Origin: Halocaridina rubra
Lineage: Eukaryota > Arthropoda > Malacostraca > Decapoda > Atyidae
Length of the DNA stretch: 64,000 nucleotides
Assembly (NCBI GenBank): GCA_037179515.1
Contig: JAXCGZ010007654.1
Span: 53,501-117,500, forward strand
Reading direction: 5' to 3'
Below, in pieces: positions 27,771-46,244 of this stretch. The notes under the pieces were generated by a model. The model was not told the origin of the DNA, searched no databases, and saw nothing but the letters and a program-made list of their open reading frames with translations. Both the position numbers and the translations under genes were made by a program. How positions within the stretch are numbered: position 1 is the first letter of the stretch; each line of letters opens with the position of its first letter.

Positions 27771-30513
27771 AATGATAAAAGATCAGGGGATGGGGCCTCA
27801 TTAAGAATGCTGTACACAAATGTTAATGGGGTAGATGGTAAGGCAGTAGAATTAAAGAATAGGATTTGTAACAGGCAGAATTAGTAGCAGTTACAGAGAC
27901 TACGTTAAGTGGGGACATAAAAAGTGTCACAGTTTTTCCTAAGGGCTTCAGAATATTAAGGGTTGAAAGATCTGAGAGGACTAGTGGAGGGATAGCACTG
28001 CTCATAAGTGAAAGATTTCAGGTTGAAGAAATAAGCTTTGCTATAGAAAATGAGTTCAAGGAATTTATTGTTGCTCGGATAAAAACTAGGTCAGAAAGCA
28101 TTATAAAACCTGTTGTATATAACCCAAAAAGTAACAATCATAGGCTAGAAGTTTATGAGGAAAGTCAAATAGGTACTACTGAAGTTATAAACTCAGTTGT
28201 TAACATTGCACGGGAGAGAAAATTTGGGATTTGATTAGCTATGAGAGATTTTAATCATAGACAGAGAAATTGAATAAATCATGACATACAATGGTGAGGA
28301 CTCATTTAGGGTAAGATTTCTAGATTGCATACAAGGGAATTTCCTACATCAACATGTACTGGAACCAACGAGGGCCTGGGGTGGGGATGAGCCATTGCTA
28401 ATTGATATTGTATTCACAGATAATGTATTGGATATTGAAAAAATTGAGTATAAAGCACTGTGTATTGTTCATGGAGTTTATCATCGAAGATGTTCTGCCT
28501 GAAAGTAAAGGCACTGAGGACACGAGGAGGAATTATCTGAAAGGAGATTACATCAAAATTAATGAGCTGTTTGCAGTTATTGCCTGGATGACCTTATTTA
28601 ACAATAAATCTGTACAAGAAATGTACGTCATCAATTGTGATGAATATGGGAAGATAGTAGATTGTTGCATACCATCCACCAAAGTAGGAGTTATTCATAC
28701 CAGAGAGACATGGTTCAATAATGAGTGTAAGAGAGCTAAGGATTGGAGAGAAAATACTGATAAAAGGCATAGGAGGAGAAAAAAACATAAATGCCTGGCA
28801 GACTTATAAAAGAGCAAGATATGATTACCTAAGCAAATGAAGAGAGGCAGAGAGAGACTATGAAAGGGATATCACCAGGAAGGCTACAGAAAACCCCAAA
28901 CTTTTGCTCAGTTTTATCAGAGGAAAACTGAAGGTAAAAGAACAGGCTTTAAAGCTATAGAAAGTGGATGGAAGCATCACTAAGACAGAAGAAGAGATCT
29001 GCAAAGAATTGAACAAGGAGTTTCAGTCAGTATTTGCAGTAGAAAATACCCCACCTCCTCAGATTGCAGAGAGAGGAGCTCATGGGCCGGCATTAGAAAA
29101 CATCATCATTTAAGCCACATAGGTATGCAAAGCGCTGATGAGGAGAGATGCCAATAAAGCTACAGGTCCTGATGATATATCCCCTTTTGTACTTAGGAAA
29201 TGCACTAAATCAACATCCGCGGCACTAAGTATCATAATTGAAAAGTCGTTGGAATCAGGGTAGATTCCGAGATGCTGGAAACAAGTGAACGTGGTACCTA
29301 TCTTCAAACAGAGAAGGAGGGATAAGGCTCTAAACAATAGACTTGTTTCCTTGACCAGTATAGTTTGAAAAGTTTTGGATAAACTACTAAGAAAACACAT
29401 CTCCCTTCACTTGGAATCCATCACTTTTTTGTCAGTGAAACAACATGGCTTCAGGGAAGGTAGATCAACAGTAACAAACTTATTAGACTCTCATGATGAG
29501 AGAAGCTGAATCTTACAGGAAAGAGAGGACTGGGAAGATTGCATATTCCTAGACTTTCAGAAAGCATTTGACACAGTCCCATAATGGGAGACTTATTAAG
29601 AAGCTGCAAGCAATGGTGAGAATAGGTGGATATGTCTTAGAATGGATAAAACATATTTAGAAGGAAGGGTACAGAGGGTTAGAGTAAGACACTCAAGTGT
29701 CTGAATGGAGAAGGGTTAGTAATGGAGTTCCACAGGGTTCAGTTTTAGGGCCACTTTTGTTCCTTGTATATGTAAATGACCTATCAGTCTGTAAATTTAT
29801 TCATGAATATGTTTCCAGATGATGCAAAGATTGTGAAGAAAATAAGAGACGAGAACAATGGTAGAGAATTTCAGGAAGGTCTAAATAATCTGCATGAGTG
29901 GTCAGAAATGTGGCTAATGAAATTCAATACTTCTAAATGTAAGGTAATGAGAATGGGAACATGTGCAAGAAGGCCCAAACTTGACTACTCAATGGCAGGA
30001 GCAGAACTTCAAGAGACAGCGAATGAGAGAGATCTAGGAATAAACATACTGATAGATTTGTCTCCAGAAATGCATATAAATGGCATAGCAAGGGCAGCAT
30101 ATGCTTTCTTAGCAAATGTAAGGGTAGTCTTCAGGCACATGAACAAGGAAATGTTCAGAAATATTTATGTAACCTATGTGAGGCCAAAGCTTCAATATGC
30201 AGCCCCCTTTTGGAATCCCAACTTGTAAAAGCACGTAGTTAAGCTGGAAAAGGTTCAAAGACATGCCACGAAACTGGTGCCAGAAATACGCAATCTCAGT
30301 TATGAGGAGAGGCTGAGGGAATTACTTACCATCACAAGAAACTAGAAGAATGAGAAAGGATATGGTGACAGTTTTTAAATTCCTTCATTTTTATGACAGA
30401 GGGGACAATGATCGAGACTTTGATATGGGTGGCACTAAAGCTAGAGGTCACAGTTTGAAGTTTCGTAGGAAAACTTCTTTGCAGGTTGTAAGGAAGTACT
30501 TTTCTAGTACTTA

Positions 30514-31082
30514 CCTAATTGTGTTTACGGGAAAGAGCCCAAAGCTCGTATCTTCCCGTCTCCTCATCGGTTCCATTTTATACTTAGTGATACTTATTAT
30601 ACCTGTCCTTAAAACTATGGATTGAGATAGCATTAACTACCTCCTCGCTTAGCCAATTCCAATTATCAACTACTCTTACACTGAAAAAGTATTTCCTTAC
30701 ATCCTGCAAACAAGTTTTCTTACGAAGCTTCAAACTATGACCTCTAGTTCTAGAGCCAGCCATATCAAAATATCGCTCCCTATCCACTCTATCATAACCA
30801 TGAAGGAATTTAAAAACTGTCACCATATCCCCCCTCAATCTTCTAGCTTCGAGTGATGGTAAATCTAATTCCCTCAGCCTCTCATCATAACTGAGATTGC
30901 CTATTTCTGGCACCAGTTTCGTGGCATGTCTTTGAACTCTTTCAAGCTTAGCTATGTGCTTTTTCAAGTGTGGATTCCAAAAGGGGGCTGCATATTCGAG
31001 TTTTGGCCTCACATAGGTTACATAAATATTTCTGAACATTTCCTTGTCCATGTGCCTCAAGGCTACCCTTACATTCGATAAT
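30514..31082 (-). pseudogene. LINE family A copy nested in another
   Basis: 5'-truncated. Open for 158 codons from MRHMDKEMFRNIYVTYVRPK through LVPEIGNLSYDERLRELDLP to the family C-terminus. It interrupts the surrounding plus-strand copy within the 'TTTAG|TGTAAG' region. Confidence 0.85.
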
Positions 31083-31192
31083 ATTATTAAATGTAAGAGT
31101 AGTTATGATAATTGGAATTCGCTAAGAGAGGAGGTAGTTCATGCTAACTCAATCCATGGGCTTATGGACAAGTATGATATGTATCACTAGGT

Positions 31193-31502
31193 GTAGTAGG
31201 TTAGCCCATGCCATCATCCACCCGTTGCAATACTACAGCTGATGGGTCTTTTGGATTTGCATAAGACTGTCTAGTACAGTTTGATGTTGTCTTCCTTCAG
31301 TTACGGTTATTTTCCTATGTTTACATCATCACAGAATATTCTTGGATATTCGTTACACATCTAGTATCCCTTCGCATCTGACAAGTTACAACACTCCCCA
31401 TGTCTCTTTACTTTAAGTTTTCTTCATTCCAAGGTCCGACGAGGGGAGCTTTATTTTATTTTTATTTTTTGGCCCGTCCTGGTGACAAAAAAATAAAGAA
31501 AA
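31193..31502 (+). repeat. Interspersed repeat R2 inserted in LINE 3' UTR
   Basis: A ~300 bp unit running from 'GTAGTAGGTTAGCCCATG' through 'CAGAATATTCTTGGATATTC' to a T run and 'CGTCCTGGTGACA', then an A-rich tail. Relatives lie at 33104, 41857, 51139 and 19015. The A-rich tail suggests retroposition, but no pol III boxes were seen. Confidence 0.65.
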
Positions 31503-31593
31503 AAGTTCAAAATGGAACCGACCTGGAGACGGGAAGTTACGAGTTTGGGGTTCTTTCCCGTAAGCACAATTAGGTAACTACACACGTGTGTGT

Positions 31594-31594
31594 A

Positions 31595-31682
<88 letters not shown>
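31594..31682. repeat. (CTAT)n and (TA)n microsatellite at LINE tail
   Basis: TCTA units followed by TA, directly after the LINE 3' end TAGGTAACTACACACG. Confidence 0.95.
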
Positions 31683-31687
<5 letters not shown>

Positions 31688-31879
31688 TTTTTTTATTTTG
31701 TTTCCATAGCTATCATGTCTTACCCCCTCAATGGGAGGCTGGGGATGATAACAATAAACATTTATTTTTCAGAGCGAAACCAAGTCAAAACCACAACACT
31801 TTAGAAGTTACAAGATCCAAATTTGTCTACCCTAACCAAGCATGGCATAACAGTGTAATTAAAAGGCAAACTGGAATAA

Positions 31880-32012
31880 GGCCACTCATATGCGTGGGCA
31901 AAGACAGGTTGGAGCTAGGGCATTAGGGGTAGATGCCCTTCCTAACGTCGTACGGTGGCTCAATTGTGGATCTGTCACTTTCGAGTCGATTGTTCTAATC
32001 ACTGCACTACTA
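31880..32012 (-). mobile_element. SINE family T
   Basis: Reverse copy with AGATGCCCTTCCTAACG and a head near 32000. Confidence 0.6.
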
Positions 32013-32480
32013 AAAATATTTGTTCTAGAATTTTTATCCCTTTTTGGTACGTGTTCTTGTTGGAGGTTTCAATTAATGACTTGATATAAGGTTATTTACT
32101 AACCCATTGCCTATATTCCTTCCTGGGGCACGAATGTATTCCCAAACAAGTGTAATGATGTCCAACACAACTCTCGACACCCTCTCTCACTGAAAGATAG
32201 CACAATACTAACTGGCCAACTGCTAGAAAAATGTAAACAAACCAAGGAAGCGGAAATTTGAAATTCTGATGTTAAAAGAGATCAGTTAAGGAATAGACAT
32301 GCCATGTGTTTATAGCGGCCATCTTGGATTTATTGAGCCAAGTCTTACAAAAATATAAGTATTTATAGCTATCTTATGACTTAAGTGTGTCTTTATTATT
32401 TTTTTTTTTTGCAAGTGCACTTAAGGGTGTTTTATCAATATATACATGCATGATAGCATGAATATTCCTTTCTTTTTGCA
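32013..32480. other. Unassigned DNA, one YY1-like site
   Basis: GCGGCCATCTTGG at 32315-32327 resembles a YY1 site, which often lies near promoters, but no transcript start is otherwise indicated. Confidence 0.3.
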
Positions 32481-32481
32481 G

Positions 32482-32482
32482 T

Positions 32483-32541
<59 letters not shown>

Positions 32542-32760
32542 ATACATACATACATACATACATATACCTTGGCTGTTTCCCCCTTAAATTGGGGGGTAGC
32601 CGACATCAAAAAAGGAAAACAGTTTGGGGAGAAGTTATTCTCCCCTCTACTCCCCCTCTTCTTTGACGTCTCACAGAAGGTTGGTATAAGGGGGGGGATT
32701 CCTAGTCCCCCCGCCTCGTCCACTTTTAGTCGCCTTTTACGACACGCAGGGAATACGAAA

Positions 32761-32826
<66 letters not shown>
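32482..32826. repeat. R3 repeat between two (TAA)n arrays
   Basis: TAA runs at 32482-32541 and 32763-32826 flank an R3 unit (32560-32757) that ends 'TTAGTCGCCTTTTACGACAC' then GCAGGGAATACG. A CATA run joins the first array to the unit. Confidence 0.75.
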
Positions 32827-33103
32827 TTTTATTTTACGCTTCTGCTTGATGAATGTAATTTCAAAGTTATATCTTAAAGCGTGATATTTCGACAGTAAAA
32901 GGTACCAATTTTATTATTGGAAAAGAAATAATAAAATAATCACTTTCATATTATTAAATGCCGTCAATCTTGAAGGCATCAGTTATATTTATAAGACGGT
33001 GGCTTGATCAATGTAGGACGTTCGCAGATGAAACTGTAAAAAAAATATATTCCTCATTAATATTTGTCTTTTTATATATTATCTAAGTCTATGCTGCTAG
33101 ACA

Positions 33104-33445
33104 GCATGTAGTAGGTTGGGCCATGGTCCCAGCTGCCTGTTGCGATACTACAGCTGAAGGTCTTTTGGACTTAAATAAGACTGTCCAGAACAGTTCGATA
33201 TTAATTCTTCTTTCAGTTACGATTCTTTTTCTATTGCCAACATCAACACCGAATATTCTTGGATAATCGTTACACATGTCTTGTTATCCCTTCACATCTG
33301 ACAAGTCACTACACTTTGCATCTGCATTTTACTTTATGTTTTCTTCGTGGCCAGGCCTGATGAGGGCGAGTTATTTGATTATTATTAATTTTTTTTTTTT
33401 TGGGGGGGGGGCGTCCTGGTGTTACAGTCATAAAATAAAAAGAAA
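33104..33445 (+). repeat. Interspersed repeat R2
   Basis: Full-length member with a T/G homopolymer (TTTTTTTGGGGGGGGG) near the end. Confidence 0.7.
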
Positions 33446-33464
33446 GGCTCAACAGATTACAGTT

Positions 33465-33662
33465 GAACCTACCCAGGAGGTCAAGAAGAACTGGGACCTA
33501 ACTTTTATCAACAGCAAAGAAAGTTTAGGTTAAGCCAGGTTAGGTTAGAATATTCAATTGGAACTTAAGCTCAAATTCTAACCTAACTTAATATAACCTA
33601 ACCTTTCCTTACTTTTGTAAAAGGTAGCTCCCAATTCTTCCTGAGCTCCACTACATATATCA
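33465..33662. repeat. Foldback (inverted-repeat) element
   Basis: The arms GGAGGTCAAGAAGAACTGGG and GGAGCTCAGGAAGAATTGGG (the second on the minus strand) face each other about 150 bases apart, with inner arms AGGTTAGGTTAGAAT and ATTCTAACCTAACTT. Looks like a MITE. A right-arm relative occurs at about 44690-44755. Confidence 0.65.
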
Positions 33663-33740
33663 TATATTTAACAGAAATAAATATTTTTTTTTCGATCATT
33701 ACAGATTGCACTGATATAAACTATGACTCATTACAGGAAA

Positions 33741-39762
<6,022 letters not shown>

Positions 39763-39789
39763 TGCAGTTTTGGTTATTGCTGCACACTA

Positions 39790-40477
<688 letters not shown>

Positions 40478-40540
40478 AAATGCACTACCTTTTAATGCTG
40501 AACTTCATGTGATTACATACATACTTATGTACTGTGTGTG

Positions 40541-41200
40541 TGATTACCTAATTGTGATTACCTAATTGTGTTTACGGGAAAGAGCCCAAAGCTCGTATCT
40601 TCCCGTCTCCTGATCGGTTCCATTTTAGACTTAGTGATACTTATCATACCTCCTCGCTTAGCCAATTCCAATTATCAACTACTCTTACACTGAAAAAGTA
40701 TTTCCTTACATCCTGCAAAGTTTTCTTACGAAGCTTCAAATTGTGACCTCTAGTTCTAGAGCCAGCCATATCAAAATATCGATCCCTATCCACTCTATCA
40801 TAACCATGAAGGAATTTAAAGACTGTCACCATATCCCCCCTCAATCTTCTAGCTTCCAGTGATGGTAAGTCTAATTCCCTCAGCCTCTCATCATAACTGA
40901 GATTGCGTATTTCTGGCACCAGTTTCGTGGCATGTCTTTGAACTTTTTCAAGCTTAGCTATGTGCTTTTTCAAATGTGGATTCCAAAAGGGGGCTGCATA
41001 TTCGAGTTTTGGCCTCACATAGGTTACATAAATATTTCTGAACATTTCCTTGTCCTTGTGCCTGAAGGCTACCCCTACATTTGATAAGAATGCATATGCT
41101 GCCCTTACTATGCCATTTATATGTATTTCTGGAGACAAATCTGCCAGTATGTTTACTCCTAGATCTCTCTCATTTTCTGTCTCTTGAACTGATGTGGGCA
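40541..41200 (-). pseudogene. LINE family A copy, 5'-truncated
   Basis: Open for about 180 codons from QETENERDLGVNILADLSPE to WNWLSEEV, followed by a small deletion. The 3' end has the same duplicated attaggtaat block as the copy at 36547-37510. Confidence 0.85.
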
Positions 41201-41855
41201 ACTTTCGTGCCTGTCCCGGAAAAAAAAAATATAGAGAAGAAAGAACTACAACTCCTGCATACTATGTATGCGACAAATCTAAAGTTGCATATTTAATGAT
41301 GAATTAATATATTACATGAACAATTACTCATCAATATTCTGTAATTCAAAAGCCAGATCAACTATGCTACAAATTACAGCAAATCATATATATGATCAAA
41401 ATATGATGCCAGTTAAATATAGAGGCAGTGCTCTTTATAGAAGAAAAACAGCACTAAAAATATTATTTTCTTCACTGTGCCATATAATAATCTAATGAAT
41501 ACATTAAAGCCATTAAAAAATCCAGACCTCCAAAATTTGTGCCATTCAACATTTGATATAAATTTTGATCAAGATATGAAATAAAAGGTGTACTTGAAAA
41601 ATTTTATATTATGAGTGAGCTTCTCGTTAGAAAATAAAAGAAGCAGAGTAATGAAACGAAGTTAAAAATTAAGAATAAATCTTGGTAAGAGGTAAGCAAT
41701 AGCCTTCCAAGTATGAAAAATTATGTCATCAATTTTCCCGGAGTGTATACAATATACAAAAACGGGGATCAAAAGTACCATGGTTGTCCTGAAGGAAGGA
41801 ATATCATAAAAAAAATATGGTGCAGAGTGGGAAAAAAATGATAATATGAGATCTG
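41201..41855. other. AT-rich intergenic DNA
   Basis: Nothing was recognised. Confidence 0.45.
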
Positions 41856-41856
41856 T

Positions 41857-42025
41857 AACGAATATCCGAGAATATTCGGTGTTGTTGTAGGAATAGAAAA
41901 AGAACCGCTACTGAAGGAAGACCTAACAATGAACTGTCGTGGACAGTTCTATTTAAGTTCTAAAGACCCTTCAGCTGTTGTATCACAACGGGCGAATGAT
42001 GCCATGGGCCAGCCTACTACATGAA
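41857..42025 (-). repeat. Interspersed repeat R2, 5' part
   Basis: Reverse orientation, from the CCGAATATTCTCGGATATTC-like block to the start of the unit. Confidence 0.65.
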
Positions 42026-42089
42026 TTGTGATAAATAGTCTGCATTAAAAAGTTTTCAGCAATAAATATAACTCAAAACTAGTTTTATT

Positions 42090-42256
42090 GTTTGCCGTTT
42101 TATGCGCACCGCTGACCCCAAGTTCAATGAGTGGACAGACAGGTTGGCACTGGAAAATTAAAGCTGGATGCCCTACCGAAAGCCCCGAAGTGGTCTCAAA
42201 CACGGGCTTGTCACCTCCTGAGTTATGTACTCTAACCACTGCACTGCTGCAGTCTC
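42090..42256 (-). mobile_element. SINE family T
   Basis: Full-length reverse copy ending in GCAGTGCAGTGGTTAGAG on its own strand. Confidence 0.65.
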
Positions 42257-42454
42257 CATATATTAGAACTAGTTTACAATGTTCATATTATGTGATTTGT
42301 ATGCATATGGAATACTTTAATTCTTATGTCTGCAATTAAATATCAGAAAGAAAGAAGTGGAATATTATCTTTTCCACTATTAATAAAGTACTGCCCCACT
42401 ACCATACGTATGCTTCAGGGACTGATTAAAAGAGCTCCCATGAAGGAATAAGAT

Positions 42455-42640
42455 TGTTATTGTTCCCTGAGCTGCCTGGCCGAAAAGACCCAAGTCCCCA
42501 AGGAAGGCCATTGTCGATCGTAGTCTTTCCTACAAGGAGTGTTGGTGGCATATGGGGTTGTATGCAGAACAGTCTTCCATAATATGTTTCCTGGAATACT
42601 CTCAGTATCTCCAGCTCGCTGCTACATGAAGTCTTTGAGA
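42455..42640. repeat. Interspersed repeat R6
   Basis: Shares 'CAGTCTTCCATAATATGT' and a GAGCTGCCT...GGCC block with 49015-49160. Confidence 0.5.
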
Positions 42641-42781
42641 AATGACCGTCGGAGTTATTTCTCGGTGAAGCAAATATTGTATTTTAGTGTGTTGTGTTGA
42701 CAGACGAGGTAATTACCCGGGTGACCAAGGCCTCTCCCAGGTACTCATGCCTTGTAAGGGGCGAGGTTTGGTTTAAAACTC

Positions 42782-42839
42782 CAAGCTTGTTTCATAATTA
42801 CCTAATATACGCATATTAGGTACTTATGAAACAAGCTTG
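42782..42839. repeat. Near-perfect 27-bp stem hairpin
   Basis: Left arm 42782-42808 and right arm 42813-42839 are reverse complements with one mismatch, separated by the loop ACGC. Arm ends carry CAAGCTTG. Confidence 0.9.
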
Positions 42840-43925
42840 TGCGTATTATTAATGTGTAATAATGACATGTAATGTTCTGGTACCCTTCGGTATGTATTGC
42901 GCAGAAATGACATTAATTACCAAAAGATTACCAATTCATATTAATCACTAGTAAGTTACAAAATCCATCTGTGGCATAAACATAAGAAATAAAAAAAATA
43001 ATACAGGTATAAGAAGAAATATTCAAAAACAACATACAAAATGCCCTAATCCTAAGTATTCGGTAACACTGGAGTGTGCTTCCCACCTAGGCAACTAGTT
43101 CTTGAAAAAAGCTAAGCAAACCTAACCTAACCTTACAAACCTAACCTAACATTCTTCCATGAATTTTTGCTGTTATTTTCTTTCCTGATACCCTTCTAAG
43201 GTGCACTAAATTAAGTTAGGTTAGGTAAATTCAACCCCAATTAAAGAACAAGCTGAAAATTATAGGAATCACATTCCTTTTAGAGCTTATATGGTTATAC
43301 TGCATTACATTCAATCGAGGTCATTCAAAAATGGGGCTCTTATAAAGATCTATGACCCCCAAAACCCCAAGTATACTTAAATAATCCTATAAATTGTTAG
43401 ATTAAGCTGAGTTAGGTTACCTCTGATTTGGTAGCTTTCTTAGTAAATATGATTAACCCAAGAGCACCCTGTGGTTTCTCTTCTTGAACTTACCTTACCA
43501 TACACAAGGTAAGGAAAGGTTCAAGTACATTGTATTCCTTCATAAGTCTATTTACCACTTTTTATTTGCTTGTAACTGTACAAATGTTTTTGGTTCATAT
43601 GTGCCATATATTTTTTTTTCCCTATATAAATGTTTACTTTAACACCTCCGAGTGAAATGGCAGTATATAACATAAAAAAAAAGTAAAAAATCGAAAACAA
43701 CGTAAAAAAAAATACTTTCAAGTATTAACTCCTTTCCTATTTGAGGTTCAACTAAACTGATTAACTTAACCTAATATTATGATGCTTTTTAAGAGTTTTT
43801 TTTTTCCGACTGGGAGGTCTAAGTAGACATATACCATTTAATTTTGTTTTTGAAGTTTTGACAAGCATCAGACCGGTAAATTATGGTAAGAGAGTTTACC
43901 GTATGTTCAGAAAAGATACACTCAG
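42840..43925. other. Intergenic DNA with CCTAA-type tracts
   Basis: Short runs of AACCTAACCT occur at about 43120-43150 and GTTAGGTTAGG near 43215. Otherwise nothing was recognised. Confidence 0.45.
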
Positions 43926-43927
43926 GC

Positions 43928-44098
43928 TGTTTAATGCGTCACAGTTACTCCCCATTTGAATTGGGTTGGGCACAATTAGGTTGGAACTGAGGAGTTAAGG
44001 CTGGATGCCTTTCCTGACGCTCTGATATGGGATCAAACCCGAATTTGTCAGGCTTGTCAGTTCCAGACTTGTTTGCTCTACTACTGAGCTACACTTTC
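43928..44098 (-). mobile_element. SINE family T
   Basis: Reverse copy; its head TAGCTCAGTAGTAGAGC is well kept. Confidence 0.65.
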
Positions 44099-44099
44099 C

Positions 44100-45775
44100 G
44101 TTATTAAATTAAACCTTTCGGTAGGTTAATGACGCTTAAATAAGGTGATATAGAAAAATAGTCACTTTAAGAATGAAGTGTGTACATTAATTTATCTCCA
44201 AATAAGGAATATACTCGTAAATTTATCTTTATCTCTCATTTATTTATTAAGTTTTATTTGTACAAATATCTTTAATTTCATTATTGTAATATTTTCTTAA
44301 ATATTTTTAAGGAAATATTTAAAGAAATATATTAAGAAAAAATTCATTTTTGGTATTCTTGTTGGGTTAGTTCAACCTCACTGAAACGATTTGAAAAACT
44401 GAAATGATTTATTTTTAGTTGTTTTGGATTTTGTTTATTTTTATTTTTTCACTTCCTGTGAAAGTAAGCTTTTAAGGTTTTAGTTACAAATACATTGGTT
44501 ATTTATTCATACTTTAATTTATCCCTTTTCTCATTTACTGTATTTATTTACAACTGTACAATTATCTTTGATATCATATATAAAATATTCTAAACAAAAT
44601 ATGGATTGGAATTCATGAGGAAATGGGATCTAATTTACTCAAATTATTAAATTACATTAAAAAATTTAACAAGAATTAACTTTAACCTAATCTAAGCAAA
44701 CCTAACCGATGAATGAGGACCTATAAAAAATTCGTCCCAATTCTTCATGAGCTCCATTTTTTATTACTGTATAAGTTTTAGTATTAATAACCACTGGAAT
44801 TTGGAAAAATAAATTATTTGTTGTAATAATAACCACTTTTAATTCAGAATATATGATATTTAAGTAATTGATTGATAAGATGGCTGTCACATATTTTGTG
44901 AAAGAAATGAGTATCTAACTATAGTGTGATATCTATGATGTCTCCAGTTGTCAATAATCAGCTGATAGGGAGGTAATGTTTTGGTCAAAGCGCATACCCG
45001 GAATAACAAGTACAACACGACAGTAATCAAAATAATAATAATAAAAATCATTCGCAGCTGTGATTTTCTCTAGGTATTTCTATTCATATTTTATGCATAT
45101 AGAGACGTTTTATGTATAGGATGTTTTAATTATTCTGATAAATGCAAAACTGGTAATGGCTAATTGTTAGGACAGAAATGGTACACTTTAAACTGACAGG
45201 TGTAGGGGGGAGGTGCACTAGAAACTAGTTTATCCCCCAATCAGTAAAGGGGTGAACCCTATCCAGCTCATTGCCAATACCAAAATATAACTATTGGTTA
45301 AATGATAAATTAAAATATAAGACACTGAAAAATCGCTAAAAACGACGGTATGTTTTTACAATTTGATCAGTCTCAATTTGGAAGTGAAACTTAGGTATTA
45401 TTTTAGAAGAGGGGATTAATGGAATATGGCTTTTCTTAATATATAAACAGAGTGATAGATCTCACTTAGACAATAATAATGAACCCCATATTTACCCAGT
45501 GCCGCCTGTCAATAATGAAAGGACGAATTTTAAGAAAATAAGCCATTTTTGGTTTATTTACAAAGTCTGAGTCGTGAGTACTGTCACACATATTAGCTCA
45601 GGATGCGATTTGTTTTAATGCATTACATGACTTTTGATGCGTTTCTTTATTGTCTTTTGTATTTTGGGATGCATTATTTGCTAATTATTTGTAAGCTTTG
45701 TTTTCGTTGGTCTTAATCACGTACATTCTTTCTTCAATGCTCTTTCTGATAATTTTTTATCATGGCTGCTCCGAT
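44100..45775. other. AT-rich intergenic DNA
   Basis: Only a MITE-like arm at about 44690-44755 (GTCCCAATTCTTCATGAGCT) was noticed. Confidence 0.45.
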
Positions 45776-45789
45776 TCGTCCTCGCACCT

Positions 45790-46036
45790 GCTGTAGTTAC
45801 GATTATTTTTCCGTAATTGCAAAATTCCATGGTGAATATTGCGGTAAAGATGGGCAAGCAATCATATTTTCGTGAGCACTGCGCCCTACCAATATCATTG
45901 AACTGCCCGCAGTGTAATTCTAAATTATTGTTCACCATGGAAAAGAATTTGTGGTATTGCTCTAATTCTCTGCCGGTTCCTAAAAAAAACGTAAGAGGTG
46001 TGGTTACAGAGTTAGATGATTGCAAGTGCAGTTTCT
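45790..46036 (+). pseudogene. Possible Merlin/IS1595-like transposase N-terminal remnant
   Basis: After correcting one frameshift near 45868, the reading GKDGQAIIF then REHCALPISLNCPQCNSKL looks like the leading helix and zinc-ribbon (CPQC ... WYCSN) at the start of Merlin/ISXO2-type transposases. The catalytic domain was not found downstream. Weak, motif-level evidence only. Confidence 0.3.
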
Positions 46037-46154
46037 AGGACCATTCTCATTTACAACCTTGGACACTTCTGTCTTTTTGTCAGTCACTGGTTACATAAAG
46101 TTTGGGGTTAAAGTGAGTGTACATTTTAACCATATATTGAATATATACCCCTAT

Positions 46155-46235
46155 GGGGAGCTCCGGGGGGCGTAGCCCTCCAGTTAGGGATAAAATAACC
46201 CTAAGAGGGTCCGGGGGCAAAGCCCCCGATTAGTC
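46155..46235. repeat. GC-rich small hairpins
   Basis: CCGGGGGCAAAGCCCCCG at about 46211-46228 folds with an AAA loop, and CCGGGGGGCGTAGCCCTCC lies upstream. Sharply GC-rich against an AT-rich background. Confidence 0.7.
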
Positions 46236-46244
46236 CAGATGCGA

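Larger units (their letters stand above)
27775..31585 (+). pseudogene. Longest LINE family A copy, split by two insertions
   Basis: Pieces lie at 27775-30513, 31083-31192 and 31503-31585. The first part encodes remnants of an AP-endonuclease domain (MLYTNVNGVDGKAVELKNRI, RSERTSGGIALLISERFQVE). Next comes a linker (KRHRRRKKHK zone), then the RT domain with KATGPDDISPFVLRK, CIFLDFQKAFDTVP and [19 protein letters not shown], and a mutated catalytic box [11 protein letters not shown]. The endonuclease-RT order and the C-terminal extension fit the CR1/L2 part of the jockey superfamily. Many stops and frameshifts make it dead. A minus-strand relative (30514-31082) and an R2 repeat (31193-31502) are nested inside. 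Confidence 0.8.

Noticed and set aside
32315..32327. YY1-like promoter site
   Set aside because: A single short match without any gene start nearby is not enough.
24240..33740. A third C-type lectin domain
   Set aside because: No WIG, ExCVEM or WND motif was seen in any frame of the minus strand here.
43120..43150. Interstitial telomere
   Set aside because: Only two or three CCTAA-type units at a time, inside repeat-like DNA; too short to claim.
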